Positions 1 through 7,525 are shown, counted from the first letter of the stretch. The stretch is 20,524 nucleotides of DNA from Lachnospiraceae bacterium (GCA_900772845.1 CAAGSD010000069.1:1-20524); one strand, 5' to 3'. Notes: a model not told the origin generated them from the letters alone. Program-made: numbers and translations.

Positions 1-27
1 ATCCCACTTTTATGCTCATATCGGGGC

Positions 28-88
28 GGGTCCTAAGGTCTTTCACCCACTTATGAGCAAGCTCATGTGGGCTTAGACCTTTTGACCC
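28..88. repeat. Intergenic long hairpin
   Basis: A 61-nt imperfect inverted repeat: the left arm GGGTC..AAGGTCT..CCCAC..ATGAGC is mirrored by GCTCAT..GTGGG..AGACCTT..GACCC with an AA apex. A related fragment (CCCACTTTTATGCTCATA) starts at position 3, so the window begins inside a cluster of such hairpins. There is no T run, so it does not look like a standard terminator. It is probably a dispersed intergenic repeat or the 3' structure of the gene left of the window. Confidence 0.55.
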
Positions 89-149
89 TGGCATCATAAG
101 TATAAGGCTTGGAACGAAAGCCTCGTCAGGAAGATACAGGAGAGGGAAG

Positions 150-620
150 ATGGAGAGAAAGACGGCAGAGGAAGTGATCCGGGAGTACTATAAGATGGTA
201 TACCGGCTGGCTTTTGCCCGGATGGGCAGACGGGAGGATGCAGAGGAGGTCACGCAGGAGGTATTTTTACGTTTTTTACATAAGGCACCGGAATTTACTT
301 CCGCAGAGCATTGCAAGGCATGGCTGCTGCGGGTGGCTGTAAATTGCTGTAATTCGTTGTTGCGTTCTGCCTGGAGACGGAAGGTGGGAGAACTGACAGA
401 GGAGATTCCGTTTGAAGAAAAGGAGGATCAACTGCTTTATCGGGAATTGCAAAAACTCCCTGAGAAATACCGGCAGGTCATTCATTTATTTTATTATGAA
501 GAAATGTCGGTGGCACAGATCGCAGGCTTACTTCATAGGAAGGAATCCACGATACGGACACAGTTGACAAGAGCGAGAGCAATGCTGAAGGAGGTGCTGG
601 GTGATGACTATGCGATTTAA
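150..620 (+). CDS. ECF-type RNA polymerase sigma factor
   Basis: A 156-aa sigma-70 family protein of the extracytoplasmic-function class, which directs RNA polymerase to a small regulon in response to an envelope or environmental signal. A region-2 helix set lies at about residues 10-50 (YKMVYRLAFARMGRREDAEE, then QEVFLRF). Region 4 lies at about 98-150 (LPEKYRQVIHLFYYEEMSVA followed by the recognition-helix-like STIRTQLTRAR). The length is typical for the class. The start at 150 has a purine-rich site (GGAGAGGGA) close upstream. The 3' end overlaps the next gene by about 20 bp, which indicates translational coupling to its likely membrane-bound regulator. No clear ECF promoter was found upstream, so autoregulation is not shown. 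Confidence 0.9.
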   Translation: MERKTAEEVIREYYKMVYRLAFARMGRREDAEEVTQEVFLRFLHKAPEFTSAEHCKAWLLRVAVNCCNSLLRSAWRRKVGELTEEIPFEEKEDQLLYRELQKLPEKYRQVIHLFYYEEMSVAQIAGLLHRKESTIRTQLTRARAMLKEVLGDDYAI

Positions 621-1815
621 GGATACGTATCGGGAATGGAATGAAAAGGTACAGCCGTCCGAAGAACTGCTTTCGAGACTGCTTACAGAGGCTTCGAAAG
701 TAACAGAGGCATCAGGAATCTCTGCGGCAGAAGCGTCAGCGAAATGGCACAAAAAGCGGAATGACAAGGTACGGGAAAACAAAATACGGGAAAACAAAAT
801 ACGGGAAAACAAGATACAGGAAAACAAGATACAGGAAAACAAGATACAGGGTAGGCAGAATCATAACAGACAATGGGGCAGAGGAATCGCTGTGGCAGCA
901 GGATTGCTGCTTGTTATAAACGTAAGTCTCCCGGTGCTGGCAGGAACCTTTCCAACAGTCTATGAGCTGATGTATCTGGTATCTCCGGCTGTGGCGCAGT
1001 TCTACCAACCGGTACAGTTGTCAGATGAGTATGACGGCATCCGCATGGAGGTGGTAGCGGCATACATTCATGAAGAGACAGCGGAAATTTACATTACCTT
1101 ACAGGATTTGGAAGGAGAACGGCTGGACGAGATCACGAACCTCTATGACAGCTATTCCATTCATATGCCGTACAGTGCTATAGGGAATTGCCGGAAGGTG
1201 GGATATGATCCGGAGAGTGGTATACTTACTTATCTCATCACTGTAACGCAAGAGAATGGTCGCAAGATCGAGGGAGAGAAGCTGACATTTTCTGTAGGAG
1301 GGTATCTTGGACAGAAGCAGGAATATGAAAAAATAGAGATTCCCGTAGACCTGACACAGGTGACAGATGCACAGTGTCAATACGTTGACAGCCCTGCCAA
1401 TGGGGGGACTATGACAGGACACAGTGGACTTGTGACGGATATGTCAGAAATCTATCCTGTGCTGGTGCCGCAGCTGGCGGATCCCGATTTTCCCATAGAG
1501 GGTGTAAAGCTTACCGGCATCGGATATGTTGAGGGGAAATTACATATCCAATATGCAGTGGAAGATTCCTTGAATAATGACAATCATGGTTCTTTTTTCC
1601 TGCAAAATGAAGCAGGAGAGATGCTGCAGGAAGCGGGAAGTGTCAGCTTCCGTGAGGGAACAGGGGAGAACCGGATCGATTACAGAGATGCAGTATTTTT
1701 GATCTCACAGGAAGAATTACAGGATTATCGGTTATATGGGGATTTTGTAATATCGGAAGGTTTTCACGAAGGGAACTGGCAGGTGACATTTCCTATAAGA
1801 GACATGGAAAAATAG
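601..1815 (+). CDS. DUF4179-like membrane anti-sigma partner
   Basis: A 404-aa single-pass membrane protein, probably the anti-sigma partner of the ECF sigma factor encoded just upstream. Residues 1-57 are cytoplasmic and charged. Residues 58-83 are an in-frame five-residue repeat ((R/Q)ENKI). A hydrophobic segment at about 95-115 (IAVAAGLLLVINVSLPVLAG) is followed by a ~290-residue external domain resembling DUF4179-type sensors. Both GTG at 601 and ATG at 604 suit the GGAGG at 590-594. The overlap with the sigma gene and the known pairing of DUF4179 proteins with ECF sigma factors support the role. No zinc-binding anti-sigma motif is evident, so the mode of sigma binding is unknown. Confidence 0.7.
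   Translation: MMTMRFKDTYREWNEKVQPSEELLSRLLTEASKVTEASGISAAEASAKWHKKRNDKVRENKIRENKIRENKIQENKIQENKIQGRQNHNRQWGRGIAVAAGLLLVINVSLPVLAGTFPTVYELMYLVSPAVAQFYQPVQLSDEYDGIRMEVVAAYIHEETAEIYITLQDLEGERLDEITNLYDSYSIHMPYSAIGNCRKVGYDPESGILTYLITVTQENGRKIEGEKLTFSVGGYLGQKQEYEKIEIPVDLTQVTDAQCQYVDSPANGGTMTGHSGLVTDMSEIYPVLVPQLADPDFPIEGVKLTGIGYVEGKLHIQYAVEDSLNNDNHGSFFLQNEAGEMLQEAGSVSFREGTGENRIDYRDAVFLISQEELQDYRLYGDFVISEGFHEGNWQVTFPIRDMEK
770..850 (+). repeat. 15-bp in-frame minisatellite
   Basis: About 5.3 copies of a 15-bp unit (ACGGGAAAACAAAAT drifting to ACAGGAAAACAAGAT) encode (R/Q)ENKI five times in the cytoplasmic linker just before the membrane segment of the anti-sigma-like protein. Because the unit is a multiple of three, copy-number change would alter linker length without breaking the frame. 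Confidence 0.85.
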
Positions 1816-1872
1816 ATTACTTACTTTCCACATTCCATCACAGTACATTTTTTTCTCTGGTAAATAAAAATA

Positions 1873-1900
1873 TTGACAATTAGAGAAAATGTGTTATAGT
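1873..1900 (+). promoter_or_regulatory. Promoter of the metal exporter gene
   Basis: TTGACA (1873-1878), a 16-bp spacer and TATAGT (1895-1900) form a good sigma-A promoter. It drives the exporter gene that starts at 2118 and fires into the palindrome beginning at 1899, so binding there would block initiation. Confidence 0.75.
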
Positions 1901-1935
1901 TCTAGATGCAAATGAGTTGCATTTGCATCTAGAAC
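1899..1935. promoter_or_regulatory. Perfect palindromic operator
   Basis: Two perfect 16-bp arms (GTTCTAGATGCAAATG and its complement) surround a 5-bp centre, starting in the -10 box of the exporter promoter. The inner ATGCAAATG...CATTTGCAT part has the size and AT-rich symmetry of metalloregulator sites. The Fur-family gene at 3163 is the natural candidate binder (inference). It would also fold as a hairpin at the mRNA 5' end. Confidence 0.6.
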
Positions 1936-1970
1936 AAAATATGTGATTATATGTTCATTCGATGTAACTA

Positions 1971-2069
1971 TTCAGAACCAGTGGGCAAAGGGATTACGTG
2001 AGCAAATAATACGTAACCAAGTTATCCAAAAGAAGTCTCGTAGAAGCGGCGCTGTGATATGGTTCTGAA
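1971..2069 (+). other. Structured leader RNA of unknown class
   Basis: Between the promoter and the exporter start lies a ~99-nt segment closed by a perfect 10-bp stem (TTCAGAACCA with TGGTTCTGAA). Inside are a TTACGT/ACGTAA hairpin and a CAGTG/CGCTG-like pairing. It does not match a riboswitch class that I recognise. Its place upstream of a metal transporter makes a cis-regulatory RNA plausible. Confidence 0.4.
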
Positions 2070-2117
2070 AAGATATGATCTGATGAGTCGATAAGGAAGT
2101 ACGGAAAGGGAAAGATC

Positions 2118-2999
2118 ATGTTAGATGTAATTTTAGATACTTTAATAGATAGCATAAAGCTGGTGCCGTTTTTGTTTCTGACCTATCTGGCCATGGAATA
2201 TCTGGAGCATAAGGCTGGCGAGAAGACCACGCATATGGTGCGTAAGGCAGGTAAAATGGGACCATTGATCGGCGGTGTGGCAGGTGTGCTGCCTCAGTGT
2301 GGATTCTCGGCAGCTGCATCCAACTTATATGCAGGCAGGGTGATCACCCTGGGAACACTGATAGCCATTTATCTGTCCACCTCTGATGAAATGCTGCCGA
2401 TCCTGATTTCGGAGAAAATGGATATCCGCTTTGTACTGAGCGTGCTGGGAGCGAAAGCAGCCATTGGTGCGGTAGCCGGATTTGTGATCGATCTGTTGAT
2501 CCGGGAGAGGAAGATACATCCTCATGACCACGTTCACGGGCATGAGGAAAATGATCATGAAGAGGAAGAGCACATTCATGAAATCTGTGAGCATGAGAAC
2601 TGCCATTGTGAAGAGGATGGCATTTTTCTATCTGCGGTAAAGCATACGCTTCACATTACCTTTTTCATTATAGTCATTGGATTTGTTCTGAACACAGCAC
2701 TGCATTTTGTGGGAGAAGATGTTCTGGCCGGCCTGATCCTGAATCGTCCCGTACTGGGACCTGTGCTGGCAGGATTGGTGGGACTGATCCCCAACTGTGC
2801 AGCATCTGTGACCATAACGCAATTGTATATCAGTGGTGTGATCAGCCTTGGAGCCATGGTGTCAGGATTGCTGGTGGGTGCCGGTGTAGGATTACTGGTG
2901 CTGTTTCGTGTTAACTCTGATAAAAAGGAAAATCTGAAAATCGTGGGAATTTTATATGTGATTGGCGTTTTAGTAGGAATTGTGATAAACTGGCTGTAG
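2118..2999 (+). CDS. ArsP_2-type heavy-metal/manganese exporter
   Basis: A 293-aa polytopic membrane protein resembling the putative 10-TM heavy-metal exporter family (ArsP_2; annotated in some genomes as a putative manganese transporter or arsenic efflux protein). It shows an internal duplication: the N half has LPQCGFSAAASNLYAG at about 58-73 and the C half has a matching IPNCAASVTITQLYIS segment, each with a conserved Cys. The halves are joined by a cytoplasmic loop at about 134-164 packed with His, Glu, Asp and Cys, a likely metal-binding region. The ATG at 2118 is preceded by GGAAAGGGAAAG. The promoter, the palindrome at 1899 and the downstream Fur-family gene suggest metal-controlled expression; the metal cannot be told from sequence. 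Confidence 0.8.
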   Translation: MLDVILDTLIDSIKLVPFLFLTYLAMEYLEHKAGEKTTHMVRKAGKMGPLIGGVAGVLPQCGFSAAASNLYAGRVITLGTLIAIYLSTSDEMLPILISEKMDIRFVLSVLGAKAAIGAVAGFVIDLLIRERKIHPHDHVHGHEENDHEEEEHIHEICEHENCHCEEDGIFLSAVKHTLHITFFIIVIGFVLNTALHFVGEDVLAGLILNRPVLGPVLAGLVGLIPNCAASVTITQLYISGVISLGAMVSGLLVGAGVGLLVLFRVNSDKKENLKIVGILYVIGVLVGIVINWL

Positions 3000-3162
3000 G
3001 CATGAGCAGTGCCAAAATTGAGAGCTGACTCTTTGACTGCTTGCAGGTATAAGAGGCAGATCTAATTTTGATAGGGCGACGCCCGTCCAGCGAGGAACAC
3101 GAAGTGTTTCGAGTTAGAAAGCACTGCGCCCTCGAAATTGCGATACAAAAGGACTGATATCT
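3000..3162 (+). other. Structured intergenic spacer
   Basis: The 163-bp gap between exporter and Fur-family gene is rich in dyads. CAAAATT.GAGA at about 3014 can pair with TCTAATTTTG ending near 3073. GGGCGACGCCC forms a tight hairpin, and AACACGAAGTGTT another, inside a GGGCG...CGCCC enclosure. I see no promoter with convincing spacing and no terminator T run. It could be a processed mRNA joint or a small intergenic repeat. Confidence 0.3.
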
Positions 3163-3609
3163 ATGGAAGAACATAAATGTGAACACGGTGACATTTCTTA
3201 TCCCAAGGGACTGAAATGGACCAAACAGAGAAAATGCGTGTATCAGGTGCTGGAGGAAGCGACTGAGCCTCTCAGTGTCGTACAGATCTATAACCGTATT
3301 GAGAGAGAACACGAAGGCAGTGACTATGCTGTATCCACTATCTACCGCATTTTGGCAACCTTTGAAGACCACGGAATGGTAGAGAAGACTACTTTTATGG
3401 GAGATGGTACCGTAGTATATGAACTGAACCGTGGAGAACATACCCATTATGCGGTCTGTCTGGAATGCCACAAGCGGATTCCTCTGCCCAACTGTCCCTT
3501 TGCCCATGTGCATCTGGAACAGGATACCGGAGATTTCACCGTCACCGGACACAAATTAGAGCTTTACGGTTACTGCAAAAAGTGCCAGGAAGCCCGTAAA
3601 AATCGCTAA
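3163..3609 (+). CDS. Fur-family metal-responsive regulator
   Basis: A 148-aa transcription factor of the Fur/Zur/PerR family. A winged helix-turn-helix spans about residues 18-80, with the typical YAVSTIYRILATFEDHGMVEK recognition region split around 55-75. The dimerisation domain carries the His-rich HTHY at 93-96 and two CxxC pairs (C99/C102 and C138/C141) that normally hold structural zinc. The absence of long HHH runs makes a precise call of Fur, Zur or PerR unsafe. It follows the metal exporter gene on the same strand and probably controls that gene through the palindrome at 1899-1935. The usual family length is about 140-150 aa, so it appears intact. Confidence 0.88.
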   Translation: MEEHKCEHGDISYPKGLKWTKQRKCVYQVLEEATEPLSVVQIYNRIEREHEGSDYAVSTIYRILATFEDHGMVEKTTFMGDGTVVYELNRGEHTHYAVCLECHKRIPLPNCPFAHVHLEQDTGDFTVTGHKLELYGYCKKCQEARKNR

Positions 3610-3666
3610 TTTCATCTATTGTACAAATAAATCGAAAAAAATATTTAAATTTTTTTCAAAAAGTAC

Positions 3667-3730
3667 TTGCATTCTTTAAAATCATGTGATAACATATGTC
3701 TTGTCGTTGCGGGAGACATAACAACGACAG
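3667..3730 (+). promoter_or_regulatory. tRNA-Lys promoter and leader hairpin
   Basis: TTGCAT (3667-3672), 17 bp and TAACAT (3690-3695) form a promoter about 44 bp before the tRNA. The short leader contains a perfect 8-bp inverted repeat (TGTCGTTG...CAACGACA, about 3702-3729), which may guide processing of the tRNA precursor. Confidence 0.6.
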
Positions 3731-3738
3731 ATAAAAAT

Positions 3739-3811
3739 GCACCGCTAGCTCAGTTGGTAGAGCACCTGACTCTTAATCAGGGTGTCCAGGGTTCGAGCCC
3801 CTGGCGGTGCA
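3739..3811 (+). tRNA. tRNA-Lys (CTT)
   Basis: A full cloverleaf can be drawn. The acceptor GCACCGC pairs with GCGGTGC, the D arm is GCTC...GAGC, and the anticodon stem CCTGA/TCAGG carries loop CTCTTAA with anticodon CTT (3772-3774). The T arm contains GTTCGAG. The discriminator is A at 3811 and no CCA is encoded. The 3' half from 3770 is duplicated at three downstream places and serves as the attachment site of the prophage. Confidence 0.95.
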
Positions 3812-3814
3812 CTC
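3770..3814 (+). repeat. attL, 45-bp tRNA-Lys 3' repeat
   Basis: The 45 bp from the anticodon loop to three bases past the tRNA end are identical at 13247-13291. They mark the left boundary of the integrated prophage, and the tRNA stays intact because the element supplies the same 3' end. The similarity then continues about 50 bp further (3815-3866 against 13292-13345), showing that the neighbouring mini-unit shares this element's left end. Confidence 0.9.
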
Positions 3815-3842
3815 AAGAGGACTGTTTTTGGAGACTTAGGAG

Positions 3843-3873
3843 CTCCGGGGACGGTTCTTTTTTGTCCCCGGAG
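3843..3873. terminator. 10-bp GC hairpin between tRNA and integrase
   Basis: CTCCGGGGAC (3843-3852) and GTCCCCGGAG (3864-3873) form a perfect stem with a T-rich loop. It lies between the tRNA and the convergent integrase gene. The T run is in the loop rather than after the stem, so termination is plausible but not certain. Confidence 0.4.
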
Positions 3874-3881
3874 TTGAGAAG

Positions 3882-4790
3882 TTAATAGCCGAACTTAAAG
3901 AAGATCGGATCCAGTTTGTAGACAGGAGCACCCAAGATCTTAAGCTGTGTAGCCAACTCCACGTAGGTTTTCGTACTGGCGTAATCAAAGTGTCCCATGA
4001 AGACCCGAAGGAATTCCATGTTACCGCCGCCGATCAGGAAGCTGATCGCAAAGGTATGCCGGAGCAGATGACCATGCAGCCGATCTATGCCGGACTCCAC
4101 CTTTAGATCCTGATAAAACATTTTGACTGTGTAGTATGTAATCGGTTTGAAAGCACGCAAAGTATAAAACATCGGGCCGGACTTGATACCTTTTAGATCA
4201 AAGTATTGCTGCAGAGCTGCGATCAGAAAGTCCGGGATCAATACAAAACGGCTTTTGCTGCCTTTTGACTTCTCGATCGTGAGGATATTCTGTGGAGCAT
4301 TGAGGTGATGCAGACATAAATGCACAACTTCCTGTCGACGCAGGCCGCAGTCCAGCATCAGGTGAAAGATACAATAATTGCGCAGACCCTGCTCTGTCTC
4401 CCGGTCAAGCAATGAATCAATGTGTCTTACATCATTTTCAAACAATGGCAGCTCCGGAGCAGCGTCATCCTTTGGCATCTTCACATTCTTCAAATAGTCG
4501 ATACAATAATCATTGTCATAGCAATACTTCAAAAAAGCTTTTATGGATCGGGCATAGCTCCGGACGGAGGAATCTTTAATATCACGCTCCCGGCAATAAA
4601 GCAGATATCCCTGATAGATTGATGCTTTTCCCAGCGCATCAAAACCAGCATCCTGTATGGAGATACTATACCGGTGTTCCAGGAACCGGAAAAAGAGTCT
4701 AAGATCATCCGAGTATTTCTTGATCGTTTCCTTGCTACAATAAGTACTCCGGCTGTAAATATAGTTCTCATAGATCTGCTGGATGGTCAT
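3882..4790 (-). CDS. Tyrosine recombinase (prophage integrase)
   Basis: A 302-aa phage-type integrase. The N-terminal SAM-like core-binding domain spans about residues 1-100. The catalytic domain carries the expected Arg (CGLRRQEVVHL), Lys region (KGSKSR), HxxR box (HGHLLRHTF), second His (MGHFDYAST) and Tyr nucleophile (KTYVELA). The ATG at 4790 is chosen over the upstream TTG at 4814 because AAGGGGG lies 8 bases before it. The start overlaps the end of the replication gene by 23 bp, so it is the last gene of a long minus-strand operon. It lies beside attL, reading toward the tRNA, and should catalyse recombination between the tRNA-Lys site and the phage site. Confidence 0.92.
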   Translation of the reverse strand: MTIQQIYENYIYSRSTYCSKETIKKYSDDLRLFFRFLEHRYSISIQDAGFDALGKASIYQGYLLYCRERDIKDSSVRSYARSIKAFLKYCYDNDYCIDYLKNVKMPKDDAAPELPLFENDVRHIDSLLDRETEQGLRNYCIFHLMLDCGLRRQEVVHLCLHHLNAPQNILTIEKSKGSKSRFVLIPDFLIAALQQYFDLKGIKSGPMFYTLRAFKPITYYTVKMFYQDLKVESGIDRLHGHLLRHTFAISFLIGGGNMEFLRVFMGHFDYASTKTYVELATQLKILGAPVYKLDPIFFKFGY

Positions 4791-6396
4791 GTGAAAAACC
4801 CCCTTGCAAATCAAGAGTATTTATACTATCATAATCGTAAAGAGTGCCGTCATTCTCATCGAGCAAACGGAACCGGTGCTTTTCAGAAGATTCAAAAACT
4901 TCGGCAAGTTCTTCCGCGTTGAACTGCCGGAGTTTTTTCTGTTTATAGCGCTGGGCTTCCATAATGTCGTTATCGTTCATACGGAGCAGCGCTTCAAAGC
5001 AGTCCTGCAGCGGGCTGTCCTCATTGATCCCACGCATATAGATGCCGAGGGTCACCGCTGACCCGATCACACGCTTTTTCATGGACTCCACGGAGAGCTT
5101 CCGGTTATAGTTCCTTACCAGCTTCTTGTCTTCCGGTGTCATTTTCATATCTAAGCAGCGGGTATTTCTCAAAGCTTTCCAGAAACCACAGTAAGGTCTG
5201 CGGCATTTGTTGCTATCGCCGGTCTTTTCCACCATCTTAAAGACTTTATCGGTTAAATAATCAATGATCAGCTTCCTGTTGTCCAGATAGTCATAAATGC
5301 GCTGCGTCTCACCTTTGCCGGTGTTGTTATGGATCGGGAGCAGTTCATAACTCTTGGAGTGCCGCCGCATGGTCTGAAACTCCACATTTACAACATAATT
5401 GAGCTTCGGAGTGAGCTTATCAGCCAGCCGGATCAGTGCATCCTCTTCGATAGTCAGTTTCCCCTCTAAGATCTGCCGGACATAGGAAAGGTAATAAGGA
5501 TCCTGTCCATGCTCCAAATAAAACTCCAAACGGGCAGTAAACCGGTAGAACCAATTTTTCTTTTGGTAGCACCGTTCATAGACCCACTGATCATACTTTG
5601 AAATAAGCCCCTGCATCTGCCAGATCTGCAGGAACCACGGCTTATAATTCTGTTCGATCACTTCCCTGGTCTTCTGGTAAATGCGGACGAAGACCTTATC
5701 CGACCGCTTACCCAGTGCCACGTAATCAATCTCATAATCCTCAGAGCCGACCTTGTTTGTAACGTAAGTCGCATTTTTGAAACGGTCAACACGCATCTTG
5801 TAAAAGTTCTCCGGACTGAAAAAGGTTTCGGGATCCTTCAAATAGTTGGAGTGCCAGCAATAGTCGATTCTGTTCTCCTGGACAAAATCGATCTGCAAAC
5901 CAAAGTACTTGGCTATGTTCTTAACATACAGGTATGAATTCTCAAAAGCATCACGCACCCCCATGATCCACAGCATGTAAGAGCGGATCTGCACCACGCA
6001 TTCACAGGTGACAGATTCCCCGCCGTCGGCTGCTTTTGGAACCACGGGAGCGAAAAAGATATCGAAATATTCCGGGTACGTCAAGCAGGTAGTATAGAAC
6101 CGGCTGAAAGTAACCGGCTTCAGGAACAGATTCTTTCCCAGATCCGGCAGATAGAGCTCTGGCTGATCCTCGTTATTGTTCAGGTAATCATACTGTAACT
6201 TAAAGAATCTGCGCATTTTCAGAACGTGAGCATCCGAGGTCTTGAGCCGGAAGTCGTTGCGAAACTTCACAGAATAGTAAAACGTATCAATGTTGTGCAG
6301 GAATTTGTTCCGGGAATATCCAAACCACTCATATTGTTCTTCCTGCGGCATCTCATGATAAAGAAGATTATCGTATTCACGTCTTTTATCAAGCAT
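4768..6396 (-). CDS. Putative rolling-circle replication initiator
   Basis: A 542-aa protein resembling Rep_trans/RstA-like initiators of filamentous phages and plasmids, which nick one strand at the origin to start rolling-circle replication. Three stretches fit that family by eye: RIDYCWHSNY, FVRIYQKTREVIE and TARLEFYL, at about residues 177, 237 and 288. A Cys/His-containing stretch (CRRPYCGFW) lies near 399-407. The start has GTGAGGTG six bases upstream. It is the only large gene in the element without another assignable role, and it sits between the Zot gene and the integrase gene next to a hairpin-rich intergenic region. The active-site tyrosine was not fixed with confidence. Confidence 0.6.
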   Translation of the reverse strand: MLDKRREYDNLLYHEMPQEEQYEWFGYSRNKFLHNIDTFYYSVKFRNDFRLKTSDAHVLKMRRFFKLQYDYLNNNEDQPELYLPDLGKNLFLKPVTFSRFYTTCLTYPEYFDIFFAPVVPKAADGGESVTCECVVQIRSYMLWIMGVRDAFENSYLYVKNIAKYFGLQIDFVQENRIDYCWHSNYLKDPETFFSPENFYKMRVDRFKNATYVTNKVGSEDYEIDYVALGKRSDKVFVRIYQKTREVIEQNYKPWFLQIWQMQGLISKYDQWVYERCYQKKNWFYRFTARLEFYLEHGQDPYYLSYVRQILEGKLTIEEDALIRLADKLTPKLNYVVNVEFQTMRRHSKSYELLPIHNNTGKGETQRIYDYLDNRKLIIDYLTDKVFKMVEKTGDSNKCRRPYCGFWKALRNTRCLDMKMTPEDKKLVRNYNRKLSVESMKKRVIGSAVTLGIYMRGINEDSPLQDCFEALLRMNDNDIMEAQRYKQKKLRQFNAEELAEVFESSEKHRFRLLDENDGTLYDYDSINTLDLQGGFSHDHPADL

Positions 6397-6416
6397 TTGT
6401 CCACCTCACAAAAAGT

Positions 6417-6553
6417 ATTTGTATTACAAATCCACCGTTTTTTCAGTTTTTGCCGGAATCGGCTTTCCGGCAAAATGATTTTTAGCTACTTTTGCCAGTA
6501 TTTAAACGACTTTTCATGTGTATTACAATGTATTTCTAGACCACGTATTACAG
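6417..6553. promoter_or_regulatory. Prophage operator cluster upstream of rep
   Basis: Three copies of the element-wide near-palindrome occur here: a perfect 7-1-7 copy ATTTGTATTACAAAT (6417-6431) right before the rep ribosome site, TGTATTACA at 6519-6527 and CGTATTACA at 6544-6552. The last sits inside a CCACGT/ACGTGG dyad (6541-6560). Confidence 0.65.
6448..6475. terminator. Bidirectional-looking hairpin upstream of rep
   Basis: A perfect 10-bp stem TTTTGCCGGA/TCCGGCAAAA with an 8-nt loop has T/A-rich flanks on both strands. It lies between the Zot and replication genes and could end part of the structural transcript or belong to the origin. Confidence 0.45.
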
Positions 6554-6571
6554 GACGTGGCGGGGGGCTTC

Positions 6572-6624
6572 GGAGCCTGCCGGAGGGGCTGCCGCCGGTG
6601 CTGGCAGCCCCTTCCGGCAGCTCC
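6572..6624. other. GC-rich 21-bp hairpin, candidate origin or packaging signal
   Basis: CTGCCGGAGGGGCTGCC (6577-6593) pairs with GGCAGCCCCTTCCGGCAG (6603-6620) with one bulged base and a 9-nt loop, and GGAG/CTCC extends the stem. No T run follows on either strand. It occupies the Zot-rep intergenic region (6397-6631), where filamentous phages often keep origin and packaging hairpins. The role is inferred. Confidence 0.5.
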
Positions 6625-6631
6625 TCGCCTA

Positions 6632-7513
6632 TTACTTCTTTTTGTTCGTAATTTCGATATTTACACTATCATCCTTTATCAAAGGATTATCATGGAACCC
6701 TGATCTCATGAGGTTATCAACAATAGACCAGGTGTCATACGCCTCACGGAGTCTCCGGGAATGTGCGAAAAAATAGATCCCACGGTATTTCATTTCCTTT
6801 ACGTCTCCGTCATTGTCGACGATCGGTTCCCGTTTCACCACGATAGTTAAGCATCCGGCCAGCGTCAGGCACTCCCGGATCTCGGTACACTGGGAGCGGA
6901 TCGGCTTCGCCAACAGGTAAAAGTTCTGTGCAGTGCCCAGGATCACACGCCGGTTTTTCCGGTTCTGGGTAATAACAGAGAGCATCTCCGGCGGAAAGTT
7001 CCGGGACATGTTGGAGCTAAACCAGTTCTGCAGCTCATCCATGATCACGATCACCCCTTTGTGAGTGTTCTTATAGCTGGTAAGCTGGCTCCAATGGGTC
7101 AGCGTTTTATCCTGGTAACAGTACTTCGTGTTACTAATGCACTTAGCCAGGGGATACTGGTCATGCAGCTCCATGGCATACTGGAACAGGGCAGCGCTTT
7201 TTCCGTTACCCTGGCGCCCGGTAAATACAATAAGACCCTGCGGCACAAAGAAGTCCGGCTTCCGGTTATACAGATCATCCACATACTGTCTGGGAGCATC
7301 CACGAAGATCCGGAGCAGAGCGGGGCGCTTTACCAGAGGACGGACGCTGCCACGTTGCACCCGGTCGCCCTTCCGGTACCGGCGGTAGTACCAGAAGAGA
7401 CAGTCCAGGTAAAATACGATCAGGACTACAAAAAATAGGATCACGGGCCATTTCAGAAGCATGAGCATCATCTTACACATGGCGCCGAAGGTAGTAATCA
7501 GTGTTGAACTCAT
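6632..7513 (-). CDS. Zot/pI-like filamentous phage assembly ATPase
   Basis: A 293-aa inner-membrane NTPase of the zonular occludens toxin/pI family, which powers extrusion of the ssDNA-coat filament through the membrane. A transmembrane helix lies near the N-terminus (about 20-43, PVILFFVVLIVFYLDCLFWY) and is followed by a basic stretch. Walker A is GRQGNGKS (99-106), with hydrophobic GLIVFT before it, and Walker B is VIVIMDE (154-160). The start has AGGAGG at ideal spacing. Unlike the classic pI layout, the membrane segment is N-terminal and no long external C-terminal domain follows, which fits a host without outer membrane or secretin. It is preceded by a cluster of four operators. Confidence 0.88.
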   Translation of the reverse strand: MSSTLITTFGAMCKMMLMLLKWPVILFFVVLIVFYLDCLFWYYRRYRKGDRVQRGSVRPLVKRPALLRIFVDAPRQYVDDLYNRKPDFFVPQGLIVFTGRQGNGKSAALFQYAMELHDQYPLAKCISNTKYCYQDKTLTHWSQLTSYKNTHKGVIVIMDELQNWFSSNMSRNFPPEMLSVITQNRKNRRVILGTAQNFYLLAKPIRSQCTEIRECLTLAGCLTIVVKREPIVDNDGDVKEMKYRGIYFFAHSRRLREAYDTWSIVDNLMRSGFHDNPLIKDDSVNIEITNKKK

Positions 7514-7525
7514 AAAAACCTCCTG

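Noticed and set aside
528..1008. Minus-strand frames rich in repeated LFSRI or LVFLY-type residues
   Set aside because: They are shadows of the 15-bp repeat in the anti-sigma-like gene and have no start signals.
3667..3885. Plus-strand 72-codon frame
   Set aside because: It runs through the tRNA-Lys gene and its promoter.
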